Positions 42,791-52,810 of a DNA stretch of 64,000 bases are shown here, in pieces. Each line of letters starts with the position of its first letter. The first letter of the stretch is position 1. The notes below the pieces were generated by a model. The model saw nothing but the letters and a program-made list of their open reading frames with translations, ran no database searches and was not told where the DNA came from. This DNA is from Polynucleobacter sp. UK-FUSCHL-C3 (GTDB taxonomy: Bacteria > Pseudomonadota > Gammaproteobacteria > Burkholderiales > Burkholderiaceae): positions 1,116,001 to 1,180,000 of the forward strand of contig NZ_CP099959.1 of the NCBI RefSeq assembly GCF_040409815.1, in the 5' to 3' direction. The translations under genes and the position numbers were made by a program.

Positions 42791-42835
42791 TGGCCTGCCC
42801 AGCACGATTCGAACGTGCGACCTACGCCTTAGAAG
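42791..42835 (-). repeat. tRNA-Arg 3' fragment 12
   Basis: This 45-nt copy is identical to the 3' part of the intact tRNA-Arg and is followed by the attP-like tail. Confidence 0.93.
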
Positions 42836-42913
42836 AATTCGTGGCTGCTCAAAAGTCTATGTATTTCAATGGCTTAAGTCAAAAAACTTCAACTGTGCAA
42901 TAAACTGTGCAAT
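42836..42913 (-). repeat. Conserved attP-like tail with tandem decamers, copy 5
   Basis: AATTCGTGGCTGCTC...TTTCAATGGCTTAAGTC ends in ACTGTGCAAT-aa-ACTGTGCAAT at 42892-42913. This copy is closest to the tail at 56879. From 42914 to 43192 no gene was recognised. Confidence 0.7.
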
Positions 42914-43192
42914 GGGTATCAGATTACTGAGGCCTTGATTTGGCAGGTTGGGAAGATGTTTTGTTACTGGAAACTTAAGCATCAATTGAACAAGGTAAAG
43001 TAGCAAACTGTTTAGATTTAAGACATTGCCCTTTGGCCATCATTGGAGTTCCCTAAAGAAGACGATTATCAAAAATCCTCTCTTTTGAAATGGTATTAAA
43101 AATCAAATTAGCTTACAGCCGCTGTGAAATTCCCTGATGCTACTGCCGGTAGAAGTTTCCCTTGTCGATTAATTGAGTACTTCAATGAAAAA

Positions 43193-43212
43193 AAGGCCTC
43201 ATCAGAGGCCTT
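43193..43212 (-). terminator. Terminator of the Liv transporter operon
   Basis: The hairpin AAGGCCTC-atca-GAGGCCTT is followed on the minus strand by TTTTTTTC, 26 nt after the stop of the binding-protein gene. Confidence 0.8.
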
Positions 43213-43237
43213 AATTCATAATAAAAAGCTTTATTTG

Positions 43238-44470
43238 TTATGGTTTTTCATAACTGATAAAGTTATTTTTTCCATTTTCCACAATCCACTGACCCATTCC
43301 CCGTCCCAACTGGTCCCCGCTCTTTGTAAAATCACATGTAGATCCAGCACCCTCAAAATTTACGGGCTTTCCTGCTCTTACAAGTTTTAATGCCTCAACA
43401 ATATCATCAACTTTTTCACCAGGGCCGTTACATACATTTATTATTTCCTTTGACCAATCGGCAGCTTGGACACTTTTAGCTTTTTCCATAGCTAATGCAG
43501 TAACCGCAATTTGATCATGAGTATTAGGAGGAAATAAAAATAATTTACTTTCTGGAGCACCCATTAATTTAACAAACCTTTTATATCCTGGGGCATTGGT
43601 ATCTGGCATCGGTTGAAAGTGTCGAATGCCATCAGCTACTTGAGCGCCGACTGCCTGTAAAAACTTGCCTTCACTGTCAGCAGCAATCGACAAAGAAACA
43701 ACTTTGCTAGTAAATCCACCTCTGTAAACTTCTTTCATAATGGATACAAAATCTGGCAAGAGACTAAAACAACATACTACTTCAGGTTTTTTTCCAAATA
43801 TTCTCTCTACTTCCGCCCTATAAGAGGGCTGTTCTGGGTTATAAATCAAGGAATCCGTAACAGTTCTTCCAGAGCCTTTCATTTGATCTTCAACACTTCT
43901 CATAATGGGCAATATAAAAGCATTCTGAAGACCCATAACCCCAACACTTTTGTATCCCATTTTCTGGATTGAGCGCCCTATTACAGTACCCCAGTCAGTA
44001 GCTTTCATTTGAAATCTCCAAACGTACCCCTGGGTATCACCCTCGGTAATTGAATTTGCAGCGCTTGATACCATTAAAACTACTTTATTTTGAATAGCGA
44101 TTGGCCTCGAAGAAAGTCCTTCAGGAGTACCCCAATAACCTACCAAGGATTGACACTTGTGAACATTAATAAATTTCTGAGTAAGATTTGCAGCAACAGA
44201 GGCGCTAGATTCAGAATCTTCTATAAAGAGTTGCAACTTCCTACCACCTAAAATTCCACCAGATCGATTAATTAGTTCTGCTGTCCGTTTTGCAGCTTCA
44301 GCCATATCTGGACCATAAGCACCTGCATTTCCAGTCATAGGTAAAGCCACACCTATAGGAACAGCAGCGCTTTGAGCATGCACTAAATTTAAGTAAGGCA
44401 TAAATATTGGAGTGGCTGCAACAGCCCCAATTGTTTTAATAGTTTTTCTACGGTTTTTTAAATTGATCAT
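43238..44470 (-). CDS. Liv-type ABC transporter substrate-binding protein
   Basis: The 410-residue protein has a twin-Arg-containing signal (NRRKTIKTIGAVAATPIFMP) and the periplasmic-binding-protein type I fold: VPIGVALPMTGNAGAYGPDM, GGILGGRKLQLFIEDSES and VGYWGTPEGLSSRPIA. This family binds branched-chain amino acids but also aromatic acids, amides and other compounds. Its operon is in a demethylation island, so the ligand may be the methylated growth substrate and not leucine. It is the last gene of the minus-strand operon. Confidence 0.88.
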   Translation of the reverse strand: MINLKNRRKTIKTIGAVAATPIFMPYLNLVHAQSAAVPIGVALPMTGNAGAYGPDMAEAAKRTAELINRSGGILGGRKLQLFIEDSESSASVAANLTQKFINVHKCQSLVGYWGTPEGLSSRPIAIQNKVVLMVSSAANSITEGDTQGYVWRFQMKATDWGTVIGRSIQKMGYKSVGVMGLQNAFILPIMRSVEDQMKGSGRTVTDSLIYNPEQPSYRAEVERIFGKKPEVVCCFSLLPDFVSIMKEVYRGGFTSKVVSLSIAADSEGKFLQAVGAQVADGIRHFQPMPDTNAPGYKRFVKLMGAPESKLFLFPPNTHDQIAVTALAMEKAKSVQAADWSKEIINVCNGPGEKVDDIVEALKLVRAGKPVNFEGAGSTCDFTKSGDQLGRGMGQWIVENGKNNFISYEKP

Positions 44471-44497
44471 ACCTATCTCCTTTAAGCAGTTAAATTT

Positions 44498-45394
44498 CTA
44501 CACCTTCAATTGATACTCCTTCATGAATCCATTTGGTCTATAAATCAAAACTAAGATAAGCCCCACGCCAATTATGATTATTCTTACTGCTGATAATTGA
44601 TCAGAACCCAAACCAGGAATAATTTCTTTAAGGAAGCGAGAACCTTCTAACAAAATCATAATAAGGATTGAACCAAAAACAACGCCAAAATGCGATCCCT
44701 TGCCGCCAGCTATTACGGCCATAATTGCATATGCGATAACAATATTTGAAAATTGAGTTGGGTCAATATATTGATAGTAAAAGGAATGCATTGAACCTGC
44801 TAGACCTATCAGAAGACCACCGATAGCAAAAATTCTTGCTCTATTCCATAATAAATTTTTACCCAATGTAACTGCAACAACGTCATCCTCACGAATGGCG
44901 CGCATTGTTCTTCCAAATGCTGACTTTGCAAGAATATTTAAGAGAAAAATACATGTGAATAAAATTAGAATATATGCTGCCAAAAATACATAAATATAAA
45001 TATCGGAAGGAATGATATTTGCAAGTGGTCTTGGAATGCCACTTAATCCAAGCGCCCCTCCAGTCAACCAGTCTTCATTTAACGCAATAAGACGAAACAT
45101 TTCCCCAACGCCAAGTGTCACAATTGCAAAATAATCCTCTTCTGAAACTTTTAATGTGACTATCGATATGCATGCACATACTAGGGAGACTATCAACATC
45201 GAGAGGATAGTACTTTCAAAAAAGTTAAAATTTAATCTTAAAATGAATATTGCGCATGCGTAGGCACCTAAGGCATAAAGCCCTGCTAATCCAAAATTAA
45301 TCATCCCACCCAATCCCCACTGAAAATTAAGTGCAAGGGCTAAGATTGCAGAAAAACAAATTACTGAACTCATTAATATTATAAAAGATAGCAT
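44498..45394 (-). CDS. livM: Liv-type ABC transporter permease (LivM-like)
   Basis: The 298-residue protein has eight to nine membrane segments. The LivM signature is clear: INFGLAGLYALGAYACA near the start, and GRTMRAIREDDVVAVTLGKN (EAA-like loop) near residues 165-184, then AGSMHSFYYQYIDPTQFS. It pairs with the LivH-like permease 10 nt upstream. Start ATG follows after an AT-rich gap with a weak ribosome site. Confidence 0.9.
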   Translation of the reverse strand: MLSFIILMSSVICFSAILALALNFQWGLGGMINFGLAGLYALGAYACAIFILRLNFNFFESTILSMLIVSLVCACISIVTLKVSEEDYFAIVTLGVGEMFRLIALNEDWLTGGALGLSGIPRPLANIIPSDIYIYVFLAAYILILFTCIFLLNILAKSAFGRTMRAIREDDVVAVTLGKNLLWNRARIFAIGGLLIGLAGSMHSFYYQYIDPTQFSNIVIAYAIMAVIAGGKGSHFGVVFGSILIMILLEGSRFLKEIIPGLGSDQLSAVRIIIIGVGLILVLIYRPNGFMKEYQLKV

Positions 45395-45404
45395 TGTTTC
45401 TATT

Positions 45405-46274
45405 TCATTTTTTTATATTAGGTTTACCAAAAATGCCTTGTGGTCTAAATATCAGGATTAATGCTATTACCGCTAAAGGAATTCCAGTACGATAATTTGG
45501 CGGTATGACTAAAGTTGATAATTCGCCAACAACTCCAATAATTATCGAACCAAAAAAAGCACCTAATGGACTTCCAAGACCACCCAAAATAGCTGCAGCA
45601 AAAATTGCAATCAAGTAACTCGAACCCATTGGTGGTTCTATTGCCCTATCCATACCAATCAACACACCACCAGTAGTAAGAAGGATGCCAGATATAAACC
45701 AGGTCCATTTAATAATCATTGGGGTATCAATTCCTCTTACCAATGATAATGATTGATTATCTGAAACTGCCCGCATTGCCCTACCTATTGGCATATGTTT
45801 CAATAAAATATACATAAAAATCATGGCAATCGTGGAAACAATTATTGTAATAATTTGCTCGCGGTTCATTCTAATATCCATAAAAAAGAATGGCCTAGCG
45901 AGTTCAATTGCAAAACTTTTTGCATTATTACCATACATCAAACGTGCAATGTTTTCTAAAACAAAACTCAATCCTAAAGAACAAACCATTAAAGTAATTG
46001 AGCTACTTCCTCTGAGTTTTGCAAATGTCAATTGATCAATTAAAATTAAAAGAAAACCAAAAATTATTGCTGTAATAATTGATGAAATGACAAGAGGAAT
46101 GCCAAATAAAACATTGAATGTAAAAACAATATAGGCTGCAAGAGTCAGCATTGAGCCTACTGCAAAATTAGGAAATCTTAATACCCCAAATAACAATGTA
46201 ATTGCTAGTGCTGGAAGAGTAATAACAATACCAGTTATAAAACCATTGAAAATTATTTGTAACAAGTTACACAT
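45405..46274 (-). CDS. livH: Liv-type ABC transporter permease (LivH-like)
   Basis: The 289-residue protein has about eight membrane segments and the LivH loop GRAMRAVSDNQSLSLVRGID near residues 165-184, followed by AAAILGGLGSPLGAFFGSIIIGVV. It overlaps the upstream livF stop by 8 nt. It forms the membrane channel with LivM. Confidence 0.9.
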   Translation of the reverse strand: MCNLLQIIFNGFITGIVITLPALAITLLFGVLRFPNFAVGSMLTLAAYIVFTFNVLFGIPLVISSIITAIIFGFLLILIDQLTFAKLRGSSSITLMVCSLGLSFVLENIARLMYGNNAKSFAIELARPFFFMDIRMNREQIITIIVSTIAMIFMYILLKHMPIGRAMRAVSDNQSLSLVRGIDTPMIIKWTWFISGILLTTGGVLIGMDRAIEPPMGSSYLIAIFAAAILGGLGSPLGAFFGSIIIGVVGELSTLVIPPNYRTGIPLAVIALILIFRPQGIFGKPNIKK

Positions 46275-46989
46275 TTCCTAAATAAAGTGAATTGAGATCA
46301 CCTGATTGCAGCAGGCTTTTTGGATCAGAAATAAATTTAACATTACCATTAGTCATTACGATGCATTTATCAGATATTTGCAAAGCCTCAATTGCATTTT
46401 GTTCAACCATGAAGATGGTTACTCCTAACTCATTAACTTTCTTTACGGCTAAAAAAATATCGCCCATATATTTTGGAGATAGACCTGCGGAGGGCTCATC
46501 TAGAAGTAAAATTTCTGGTTTATATGCAAGAGCACAAGCGAACGCAACCATCTGTCTTTGACCTCCAGATAGATTTCCAGCCAAGACATCAAATTTAGAA
46601 GTCAATTCTGGAAATAATTGCAATAATTCATTATCAATAATCTGTTTTTTCTTTTTTTTTGTACGCCCCATGAATTCATTTGCTAACTGGAGGTTTTCTT
46701 TGACTGTCATATTTCTAAAAACGTTATATTCCTGAGGTACATATGACACACCTAATTTAATCCTTTGAGGACTTGTGTAGCTTGCAATTGATTTCCCGTT
46801 TATGTATATTTCACCAGATGATGGCTTCAAAAGTCCAGCAAGTGTTTTTATCAGTGTCGATTTACCAGAACCATTTGGGCCGATTACAGTCATAACCTTC
46901 CCTTTTTCTAGATCAAAACTTATACCCTTCAAGATATCACCTGAGCCATATCCTGCTTTTAGATTATTAGATGAAAAGAAAGAATTCAA
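46267..46989 (-). CDS. livF: Liv-type ABC transporter ATPase (LivF-like)
   Basis: The 240-residue ATPase has Walker A GPNGSGKST, signature LSGGQRQMVAFACAL and Walker B ILLLDEPSAGLSPK. The VPQEYNVFRNMTVKENL segment and the compact length identify the LivF type. It overlaps livG by 4 nt and livH by 8 nt. Confidence 0.92.
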   Translation of the reverse strand: MNSFFSSNNLKAGYGSGDILKGISFDLEKGKVMTVIGPNGSGKSTLIKTLAGLLKPSSGEIYINGKSIASYTSPQRIKLGVSYVPQEYNVFRNMTVKENLQLANEFMGRTKKKKKQIIDNELLQLFPELTSKFDVLAGNLSGGQRQMVAFACALAYKPEILLLDEPSAGLSPKYMGDIFLAVKKVNELGVTIFMVEQNAIEALQISDKCIVMTNGNVKFISDPKSLLQSGDLNSLYLGNV

Positions 46990-47747
46990 TGAATCGAAGC
47001 CTTTCCAAGGTATGCCTTCATTACCTCTTCATTGGCAATAACCTCTTTATATGTTCCTGAGGTTAGGTTTTTTCCCTCTGCAAGAACATAAATTCTTTGA
47101 CATAGTTTTGCGATCATTTCCATGTCATGTTCAATAATCACAAAAGTAATACCATTTTGTCTTAAATTTTCAATAACCTCTATAAGAATGCTACACATTG
47201 GAGGGCTTACGCCGGCAGTGGGCTCATCAAGCAAAATCAACTTTGGATTAGTCATTAAAGCTCTAGCAATTTCTAATAATTTTTTTTGCCCTCCTGATAA
47301 GTTTTTTGCACTCAAGTTTATGTGATCGGATAAGCCAATACTATTTATTAGTTCTTTGGCCTTGGATATTGATTTATTCTGAAATATTTTTACTTCAGCA
47401 GGTTTAAGAAAATTTTTCCATAATGTATCTCCAGGATTATTTAAGTCTGCTAATAACATATTTTCTAAAACAGTTAACTCCCCTAGCTCTCTTGAGATTT
47501 GGAAGGTGCGAATGACTCCGTTCATAACAAGCTGGTCTGGTCTAAGTCCCGTTATTTTAGTATTGTTAAAATTAACATGACCACCATCTGGTTTAATTAG
47601 TCCTCCAAGAATATTAAATAGTGTTGATTTTCCTGCCCCATTTGGTCCAATGATCCCTGTAATTTGATTGGCTAAGATTGAAAGATTGCAATTACTAAGA
47701 GCATAAAACTCTCCAAATTTTTTTGTGATTCCTTTAATCTCAAGCAA
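46986..47747 (-). CDS. livG: Liv-type ABC transporter ATPase (LivG-like)
   Basis: The 253-residue ATPase has Walker A GPNGAGKST, signature LSGGQKKLLEIARALM and Walker B ILLDEPTAGVSP, with the VIRTFQISRELGELTVLENM segment of the LivG type. It is the first gene of the transporter operon. A 262-nt gap to the upstream adh gene (47748-48009) may hold its own promoter; no clear motif was seen there. Confidence 0.92.
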   Translation of the reverse strand: MLEIKGITKKFGEFYALSNCNLSILANQITGIIGPNGAGKSTLFNILGGLIKPDGGHVNFNNTKITGLRPDQLVMNGVIRTFQISRELGELTVLENMLLADLNNPGDTLWKNFLKPAEVKIFQNKSISKAKELINSIGLSDHINLSAKNLSGGQKKLLEIARALMTNPKLILLDEPTAGVSPPMCSILIEVIENLRQNGITFVIIEHDMEMIAKLCQRIYVLAEGKNLTSGTYKEVIANEEVMKAYLGKASIH

Positions 47748-48009
47748 TTTTTTTCCAATTATTTCTGATTATTTAATTTAATCAGTATCTATCATTGATC
47801 AGAAAAGAAAATGGATTTTTTCAATGATTAGCTATCAAATTTATTCATCTATTTTTTTATTTAGAGAAGAATTATTGTTTTATTAGGATTAACCCTAGTA
47901 CTACCCTCTGTAATTAGCAATTTTTGCTCTAGCCCGTAACTTAAAATTTCTTAGGGGACTTACAAAAGTCAAGCCTTTACTAATGCTTAATTAATTCATT
48001 CTGAGTTTA

Positions 48010-49116
48010 CTAGAAAATTATTACTGAGCGAATAGATTGCCCAGCAAGCATTAAATCAAATCCTTCATTAATTTTTTCCAGAGGCATTGTATGGGTTATT
48101 AAGTCATCAATATTAAGCTTGCCCTCCATATACCAATCTACAATTTTTGGAACATCTGTTCTCCCTCTTGCCCCCCCAAAAGCTGAGCCCTCCCACTTTC
48201 GCCCTGTTACCAACTGAAATGGTCTTGTGCTAATTTCCGCACCTGCCTCAGCTACTCCAATAATGATGCAACGGCCCCAGCCTTTATGGGTGCACTCGAG
48301 AGCCTCACGCATCACTTTAATATTCCCAATGCACTCAAAACTATAATCAACGCCCCCATCTGTTAATTGCACTATGCTATCAACAGTATTCTCAACTGTT
48401 TTTGGATTAATAAAGTCGGTCATCCCAAATTTACGTGCCATTTTTTCTCTTAATGGATTTATATCCACGCCAATGATCTTATTAGCGCCGACCATTTTTG
48501 CACCTTGAATCACATTTAAACCAATCCCTCCGAGACCAAAAACTACTACATTAGCCCCTGGTTCAACCTTGGCTGTAAATAGCACAGCCCCAATTCCGGT
48601 GGTTACCCCGCAGCCGATGTAACAGGCCTTATCAAATGGGGCATCATCTCGGATTTTAGCTAACGCAATTTCTGGTACTACAGTGAAATTACTAAAAGTT
48701 GAAGTGCCCATGTAATGAAATATAGGTTTTCCATTAATGCTAAAACGACTGGATTTATCTGGCATCAATCCTTTGCCCTGCGTTGATCTAATAGCCTGGC
48801 ATAGATTTGTTTTACGAGAAAGACAAAATTTACACTGACGACATTCAGGTGTGTACAAGGGAATAACATGGTCACCTTTTTTAACTGAAGTTACGCCAAT
48901 CCCTACCTCAACAACGATTCCAGCTCCTTCATGACCTAAAATAGCAGGGAAAATTCCCTCTGAATCCGCTCCTGATAAAGTGTACTGATCGGTATGGCAA
49001 ATACCAGATGCTTTGATTTCAACTAAAACCTCTCCTGCTCTTGGACTCTCTAAGTCAACTGTTTCTATTACTAGGGGTTTGCCAGCCTCAAAGGCAACAG
49101 CTGCTCTCGTTTTCAT
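48010..49116 (-). CDS. frmA: S-(hydroxymethyl)glutathione dehydrogenase (class III alcohol dehydrogenase)
   Basis: The 368-residue zinc alcohol dehydrogenase has the catalytic zinc site ([27 protein letters not shown]), the structural zinc Cys cluster [16 protein letters not shown] and NAD-binding [15 protein letters not shown]. The [20 protein letters not shown] segment and the [20 protein letters not shown] tail are typical of class III enzymes. It oxidises S-hydroxymethylglutathione to S-formylglutathione, the second step of formaldehyde detoxification. Gfa and FghA for steps one and three are encoded on the opposite strand of the same module. Confidence 0.95.
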   Translation of the reverse strand: MKTRAAVAFEAGKPLVIETVDLESPRAGEVLVEIKASGICHTDQYTLSGADSEGIFPAILGHEGAGIVVEVGIGVTSVKKGDHVIPLYTPECRQCKFCLSRKTNLCQAIRSTQGKGLMPDKSSRFSINGKPIFHYMGTSTFSNFTVVPEIALAKIRDDAPFDKACYIGCGVTTGIGAVLFTAKVEPGANVVVFGLGGIGLNVIQGAKMVGANKIIGVDINPLREKMARKFGMTDFINPKTVENTVDSIVQLTDGGVDYSFECIGNIKVMREALECTHKGWGRCIIIGVAEAGAEISTRPFQLVTGRKWEGSAFGGARGRTDVPKIVDWYMEGKLNIDDLITHTMPLEKINEGFDLMLAGQSIRSVIIF

Positions 49117-49153
49117 AAGAAATATCCTAAATTTTATTTAATATGTTTTATTA

Positions 49154-50089
49154 TTAAAGGGTTAAAGCAATTTTTGAAGTACCAAATTTTTTGTTTACAT
49201 TCTTTTTTTTATCATTAAAAATTTTACTTACTTCAGTTCCTACTGCTGCAACTGCTTTTGCTATTGGATTTGGTGAATTTCCGATATATACAGCACATGC
49301 TTCAATAGGTTGCGGTTCCTTTTCTAACTTAATTATCACTAAGGATCCATCTGCGAATTCATCTGGATAGCATGACATAGGAATTAATGAAATACCAACC
49401 CCAGCTTTAACCAAAATTGCTATTGCGGTCATTGAATTGCATTCAATAATTGACTTTGAATGTATTTTATTCTCACGCATCCACTTTTGCATAAAAGTAA
49501 AATGAAATGAATTTTTATTCAAAATAATCAAGGGCTGATCTTTAAATATTTCTAAAGTCAGTTTTTTATTATTCAATTGAGGCCCTATTACCCAATCAAA
49601 AGTCACGTTACCAAGACTCTCCATCTCATACACTGAACTTGGGGCACGACCTATGGTGAAGATTAAATCTAGTTCACCATTTGCCATTTTTTGATTTAAC
49701 TCATTTGCCAATCCAACTGATAGCTCCAACCGAATCAAGGGGAATTTAACCCGTAAATGCTTAATAAATTCAGGCAGCCAAGTTAAGGCAACTACTTCGA
49801 TGACGCCTACGCGAATTAGTCCACTTAGGGCCGCCTTTGGCATCAATATTTCTTGCATTTCAGAGGTTAATTCAATTAATTGCCTAACATAAGGTACTAA
49901 TTCCTTACCTTTTGAAGTTAGTTTTGCAGTTCTTTGAGTTCGATCAAAAAGTTTAACCCCTAAGGACTCTTCTAATTCATGAATACGCATCGATACAGTA
50001 GATTGGGTAGCAAAAACCTTATCGGCTGCAGCGCTAAAGCTCCCAAGCCGTTCAATCCAATAGAAAGTTTCTAGCTGCTTAATATTCAT
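49154..50089 (-). CDS. LysR-family transcriptional regulator
   Basis: The 311-residue protein starts at ATG 50089 behind AGGGG (a start at 50110 is less likely). The N-terminal HTH reads MNIKQLETFYWIERLGSFSAAADKVFATQSTVSMRIHELEESLG, spread over residues 1-45, followed by a periplasmic-binding-like effector domain. It lies at the divergence between the adh/liv operon and the Rieske oxygenase operon and probably controls both in response to the island's substrate. Confidence 0.92.
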   Translation of the reverse strand: MNIKQLETFYWIERLGSFSAAADKVFATQSTVSMRIHELEESLGVKLFDRTQRTAKLTSKGKELVPYVRQLIELTSEMQEILMPKAALSGLIRVGVIEVVALTWLPEFIKHLRVKFPLIRLELSVGLANELNQKMANGELDLIFTIGRAPSSVYEMESLGNVTFDWVIGPQLNNKKLTLEIFKDQPLIILNKNSFHFTFMQKWMRENKIHSKSIIECNSMTAIAILVKAGVGISLIPMSCYPDEFADGSLVIIKLEKEPQPIEACAVYIGNSPNPIAKAVAAVGTEVSKIFNDKKKNVNKKFGTSKIALTL

Positions 50090-50133
50090 TTCTGCCCCTA
50101 TGGAACTCAATATATCGGTTTTTTTGATCTTAA

Positions 50134-50147
50134 GTAAATTAATTTAC
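50134..50147. promoter_or_regulatory. Candidate LysR operator
   Basis: GTAAATTAATTTAC is a perfect 14-bp palindrome located 45 nt upstream of the LysR start, in the divergent region. LysR proteins bind interrupted palindromes with a T-N11-A core near their own promoter. The assignment is predictive. Confidence 0.4.
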
Positions 50148-50368
50148 CTGCTGCATTGCAACATGATTTGACTTTTTATCCTTACATCAAGAAATTGGTT
50201 GCCATCATATAAAAGTTTATTTGGATTCAAATCAAGTTTTCTTAAGTAATAGAGTCAATTAAATTCGTTTTTATTTAGCGGTTGTAAGAGATAAAATTCA
50301 AATTACGGTATCTAGCCATCCATACCACCCAAATTCTTAAAACCATACATTGAAAAAGAGGGGGCAGT

Positions 50369-51346
50369 ATTAACACGGAAGAGAGAAGCCATAAGCTTAA
50401 GGTCAAACTAACGGCCATCACCAAGGTTGGTGATGATATATATAGCTTCACGTTTCATCCTCTAGGCAATGTTAAGCTACCCACCTTTACAAGTGGCTCC
50501 CATATTGATCTCCACATAAATGCTGAACTAATTAGGCAATATTCACTGTGTAATAATTCTCTCGAAACTGAGTTTTATCAAATCACCGTTCAAATTGAAG
50601 CAAATGGCAAAGGGGGGTCAAAAACACTTTATCAGGACGCGAAGATTAATCAAATCTATGAAATTAGCGCTCCGCGTAACCATTTTCCCTTAAATCTAGA
50701 CGCGAAAAAACATTTGTTAATTGCTGGCGGAATTGGCATTACCCCACTTCTTGCAATGGCCTCGGAATTAAAAATGAGAGGGGCAGATTTTCATCTACAT
50801 TATTGCGCCAGAAATCAAAATAAAACTATTCAATCCAATGAATTAATGGAACTCATAAACTATGGAAAGGCAACTATCTATCATGACAATGGCGACCCAT
50901 CAAATGGTATTGACCTAAAAAAAACTATAAGAAATTATGAGGAAGGTAGGCATTTATATTTTTGTGGGCCGACTGGATTTATGGCGGCTATTAAAAATGA
51001 AATAAAAGATTGGCCTCTAGACCATATTCATTACGAACATTTTTCTGCAGTATCTCAAGAACAAAATTTAGGAAAAAATTTAAACACAGAATTTCTTATA
51101 AGTCTTAATCGCAGTAAATTAAAATTTAAAGTTGAGGCAAATGAGTCAATTATTGATTCATTAAGAAAAAATAATTTTTTCATTGAGTCCTCGTGCGAAG
51201 AAGGTTATTGCGGAACATGTTTAACTCGCTATCTAGGTGGCGAACCAGACCATAGAGACACTGTATTAAATGAGAAGGATAAAAAAGACTTTATCTTAAT
51301 TTGTTGCTCCCGATCTAATTCACCAGAATTAGTTCTAGATCTTTAG
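50369..51346 (+). CDS. Vanillate-demethylase-type reductase (FMN or FAD, NAD and 2Fe-2S), unusual start
   Basis: Three domains fit a PDR-type oxygenase reductase: flavin-binding SGSHIDLHINAELIRQYSLC, NAD-binding LLIAGGIGITPLLAMASELK with YFCGPTGFM, and a C-terminal plant-type ferredoxin with CEEGYCGTC. The frame is full length only if it begins upstream of the TTG at 50714. The sole open stretch starts after a TGA at 50351, and the best candidate is ATT at 50369, 4 nt after AGGGGG. So the gene either uses an ATT start or has lost its ATG. It supplies electrons to the Rieske oxygenase next door. Confidence 0.8.
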   Translation: MNTEERSHKLKVKLTAITKVGDDIYSFTFHPLGNVKLPTFTSGSHIDLHINAELIRQYSLCNNSLETEFYQITVQIEANGKGGSKTLYQDAKINQIYEISAPRNHFPLNLDAKKHLLIAGGIGITPLLAMASELKMRGADFHLHYCARNQNKTIQSNELMELINYGKATIYHDNGDPSNGIDLKKTIRNYEEGRHLYFCGPTGFMAAIKNEIKDWPLDHIHYEHFSAVSQEQNLGKNLNTEFLISLNRSKLKFKVEANESIIDSLRKNNFFIESSCEEGYCGTCLTRYLGGEPDHRDTVLNEKDKKDFILICCSRSNSPELVLDL

Positions 51347-51374
51347 TAATTTTATTTTCTGAAAGGCTATAACA

Positions 51375-52487
51375 ATGGAAACAAAAATAATAACAATTGA
51401 AACACAAAAATATCCAAAAGATTGTTGGTATGTAGCTGGAATGTCCGATGAATTTGAAAAAGAGGAGCTTAAAAATCGTGTTATTGCAGGTAGCAGTATT
51501 GTAGTTTGGCGAACAAAGGACGGTAAGGTAGTTGCCTTTGATAATCGCTGCTGTCATAAACGTTTCCCACTCTCTGAAGGTAGGCTATTAGATAATGGCT
51601 TTCTTGAATGCGCATATCATGGACTTTGCTATGATGATTCTGGTAAGTGCGTAAAGATTCCATCGGTACCAGATAAGCCCATTCCTGAAAGAGCAAAACT
51701 TCGCCCCGTTAAAGTAATTGAACAAGATAATTTGGTTTGGGTTTGGGTGGGAAATCCTGAAAGAGCGCACTTATTTATGCCCCCTAGGACACCAGAAATT
51801 GCTGATAAAGAGTGGGCTACTGTCCATTCAGAAGTAATAAGGGTGCCTGCAAATTTCCTGCTAATCATTGAAAACTTATTAGACATCACACATTTCTACC
51901 CACTGCATGAAGGCAATATTGGTGATTATGCCAACAGCCTACTGCCGATTGATATTGAAGAAGGTGAGGAAGGTGGATACCAATATGTAAGAACCGTTAG
52001 AAATGCTAAAAACTACAAGCAACCTCCTTTCTTTATCGATTGGTTTCATTTTGATAATGTAGATAGAAGCCATACGCATTGTATGGTCACTCCAGCACTT
52101 ACTCGAGTAGAGCTTAAAATTGGTCCAACTGGTCAGTTTGGTTCGGGGCTTGGAGGTGGCGGCAAGGACCGTGGTTATATTCTATTCCACACTCACACTC
52201 CAATTGACAACGTACAAAGTGATTGGCGGTGGTATGTTTGCTGCCCTGCCGACCATAAATCATTAGGAGATCCGACTAAGCGAACCGTTGACCGAATCGC
52301 CGAAATGTTTCCTAGTGTAGTGGATGAAGACAAATGGGCCTTAGAGCGTCAGCAGAAAATGATTGATCTCCCAGATGAAGGATATACAGAACTTTTCCTA
52401 CACTCAGATACTGGATTGAGAAGGGCTCGGCAAATTATTTCCCAAATGATCAGGGAAGAAAAGCAATCATCAATTAAAGCGGCTTAA
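51375..52487 (+). CDS. Rieske oxygenase alpha subunit (VanA-like demethylase)
   Basis: The 370-residue protein has a Rieske 2Fe-2S site (C59-C-H61 and C79-AYH82) and a mononuclear iron site in ENLLDITHFYPLHEG near residues 168-182, with the bridging Asp and two His. Length and the WYVAGMSDEFEKEELKNRVI start fit single-component-terminal oxygenases such as vanillate O-demethylase. With the reductase upstream it would demethylate or hydroxylate an unknown substrate. Release of formaldehyde fits the Gfa, FrmA and FghA genes around it. Confidence 0.88.
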   Translation: METKIITIETQKYPKDCWYVAGMSDEFEKEELKNRVIAGSSIVVWRTKDGKVVAFDNRCCHKRFPLSEGRLLDNGFLECAYHGLCYDDSGKCVKIPSVPDKPIPERAKLRPVKVIEQDNLVWVWVGNPERAHLFMPPRTPEIADKEWATVHSEVIRVPANFLLIIENLLDITHFYPLHEGNIGDYANSLLPIDIEEGEEGGYQYVRTVRNAKNYKQPPFFIDWFHFDNVDRSHTHCMVTPALTRVELKIGPTGQFGSGLGGGGKDRGYILFHTHTPIDNVQSDWRWYVCCPADHKSLGDPTKRTVDRIAEMFPSVVDEDKWALERQQKMIDLPDEGYTELFLHSDTGLRRARQIISQMIREEKQSSIKAA

Positions 52488-52810
52488 TCTGAAAAGTAAA
52501 AAATCCTGAAATGACGCCTCATTAGCAATTAAAAAAAAATTTATAGATTTTAGAGTTTGTACAAATTGCTAATGGGCTATTTTAAGGATTTATTTTAGTC
52601 ACCAAGGGAAACGCTACCTGCTTTGCACCATTAATTAATCACCCAGTGTGATTAAAGATGTATAGAATGTATTTAGTATATCTCGTTGAGCGATCTTAGC
52701 TTAATACTAAGACTACCGCCCCCTAAGCTTTCGTTTAATGCCAAAGGCATTGGTATTAGTAAATCAATTCGTTCCGCTGTTAATTTCTAAACTAATTAAA
52801 GGAGATATAT
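52488..52810. other. Intergenic interval with a hairpin
   Basis: About 320 bases precede the gfa gene. A small hairpin AATGCC-aaa-GGCATT lies at 52737-52752. The rest is AT-rich and holds no convincing frame. A promoter for gfa and the genes after it is likely here, since AGGAG stands just before its ATG. Confidence 0.4.

Noticed and set aside
43124..43390. Plus-strand frame of 88 codons
   Set aside because: It covers the Liv operon terminator and the 3' end of the binding-protein gene on the other strand.
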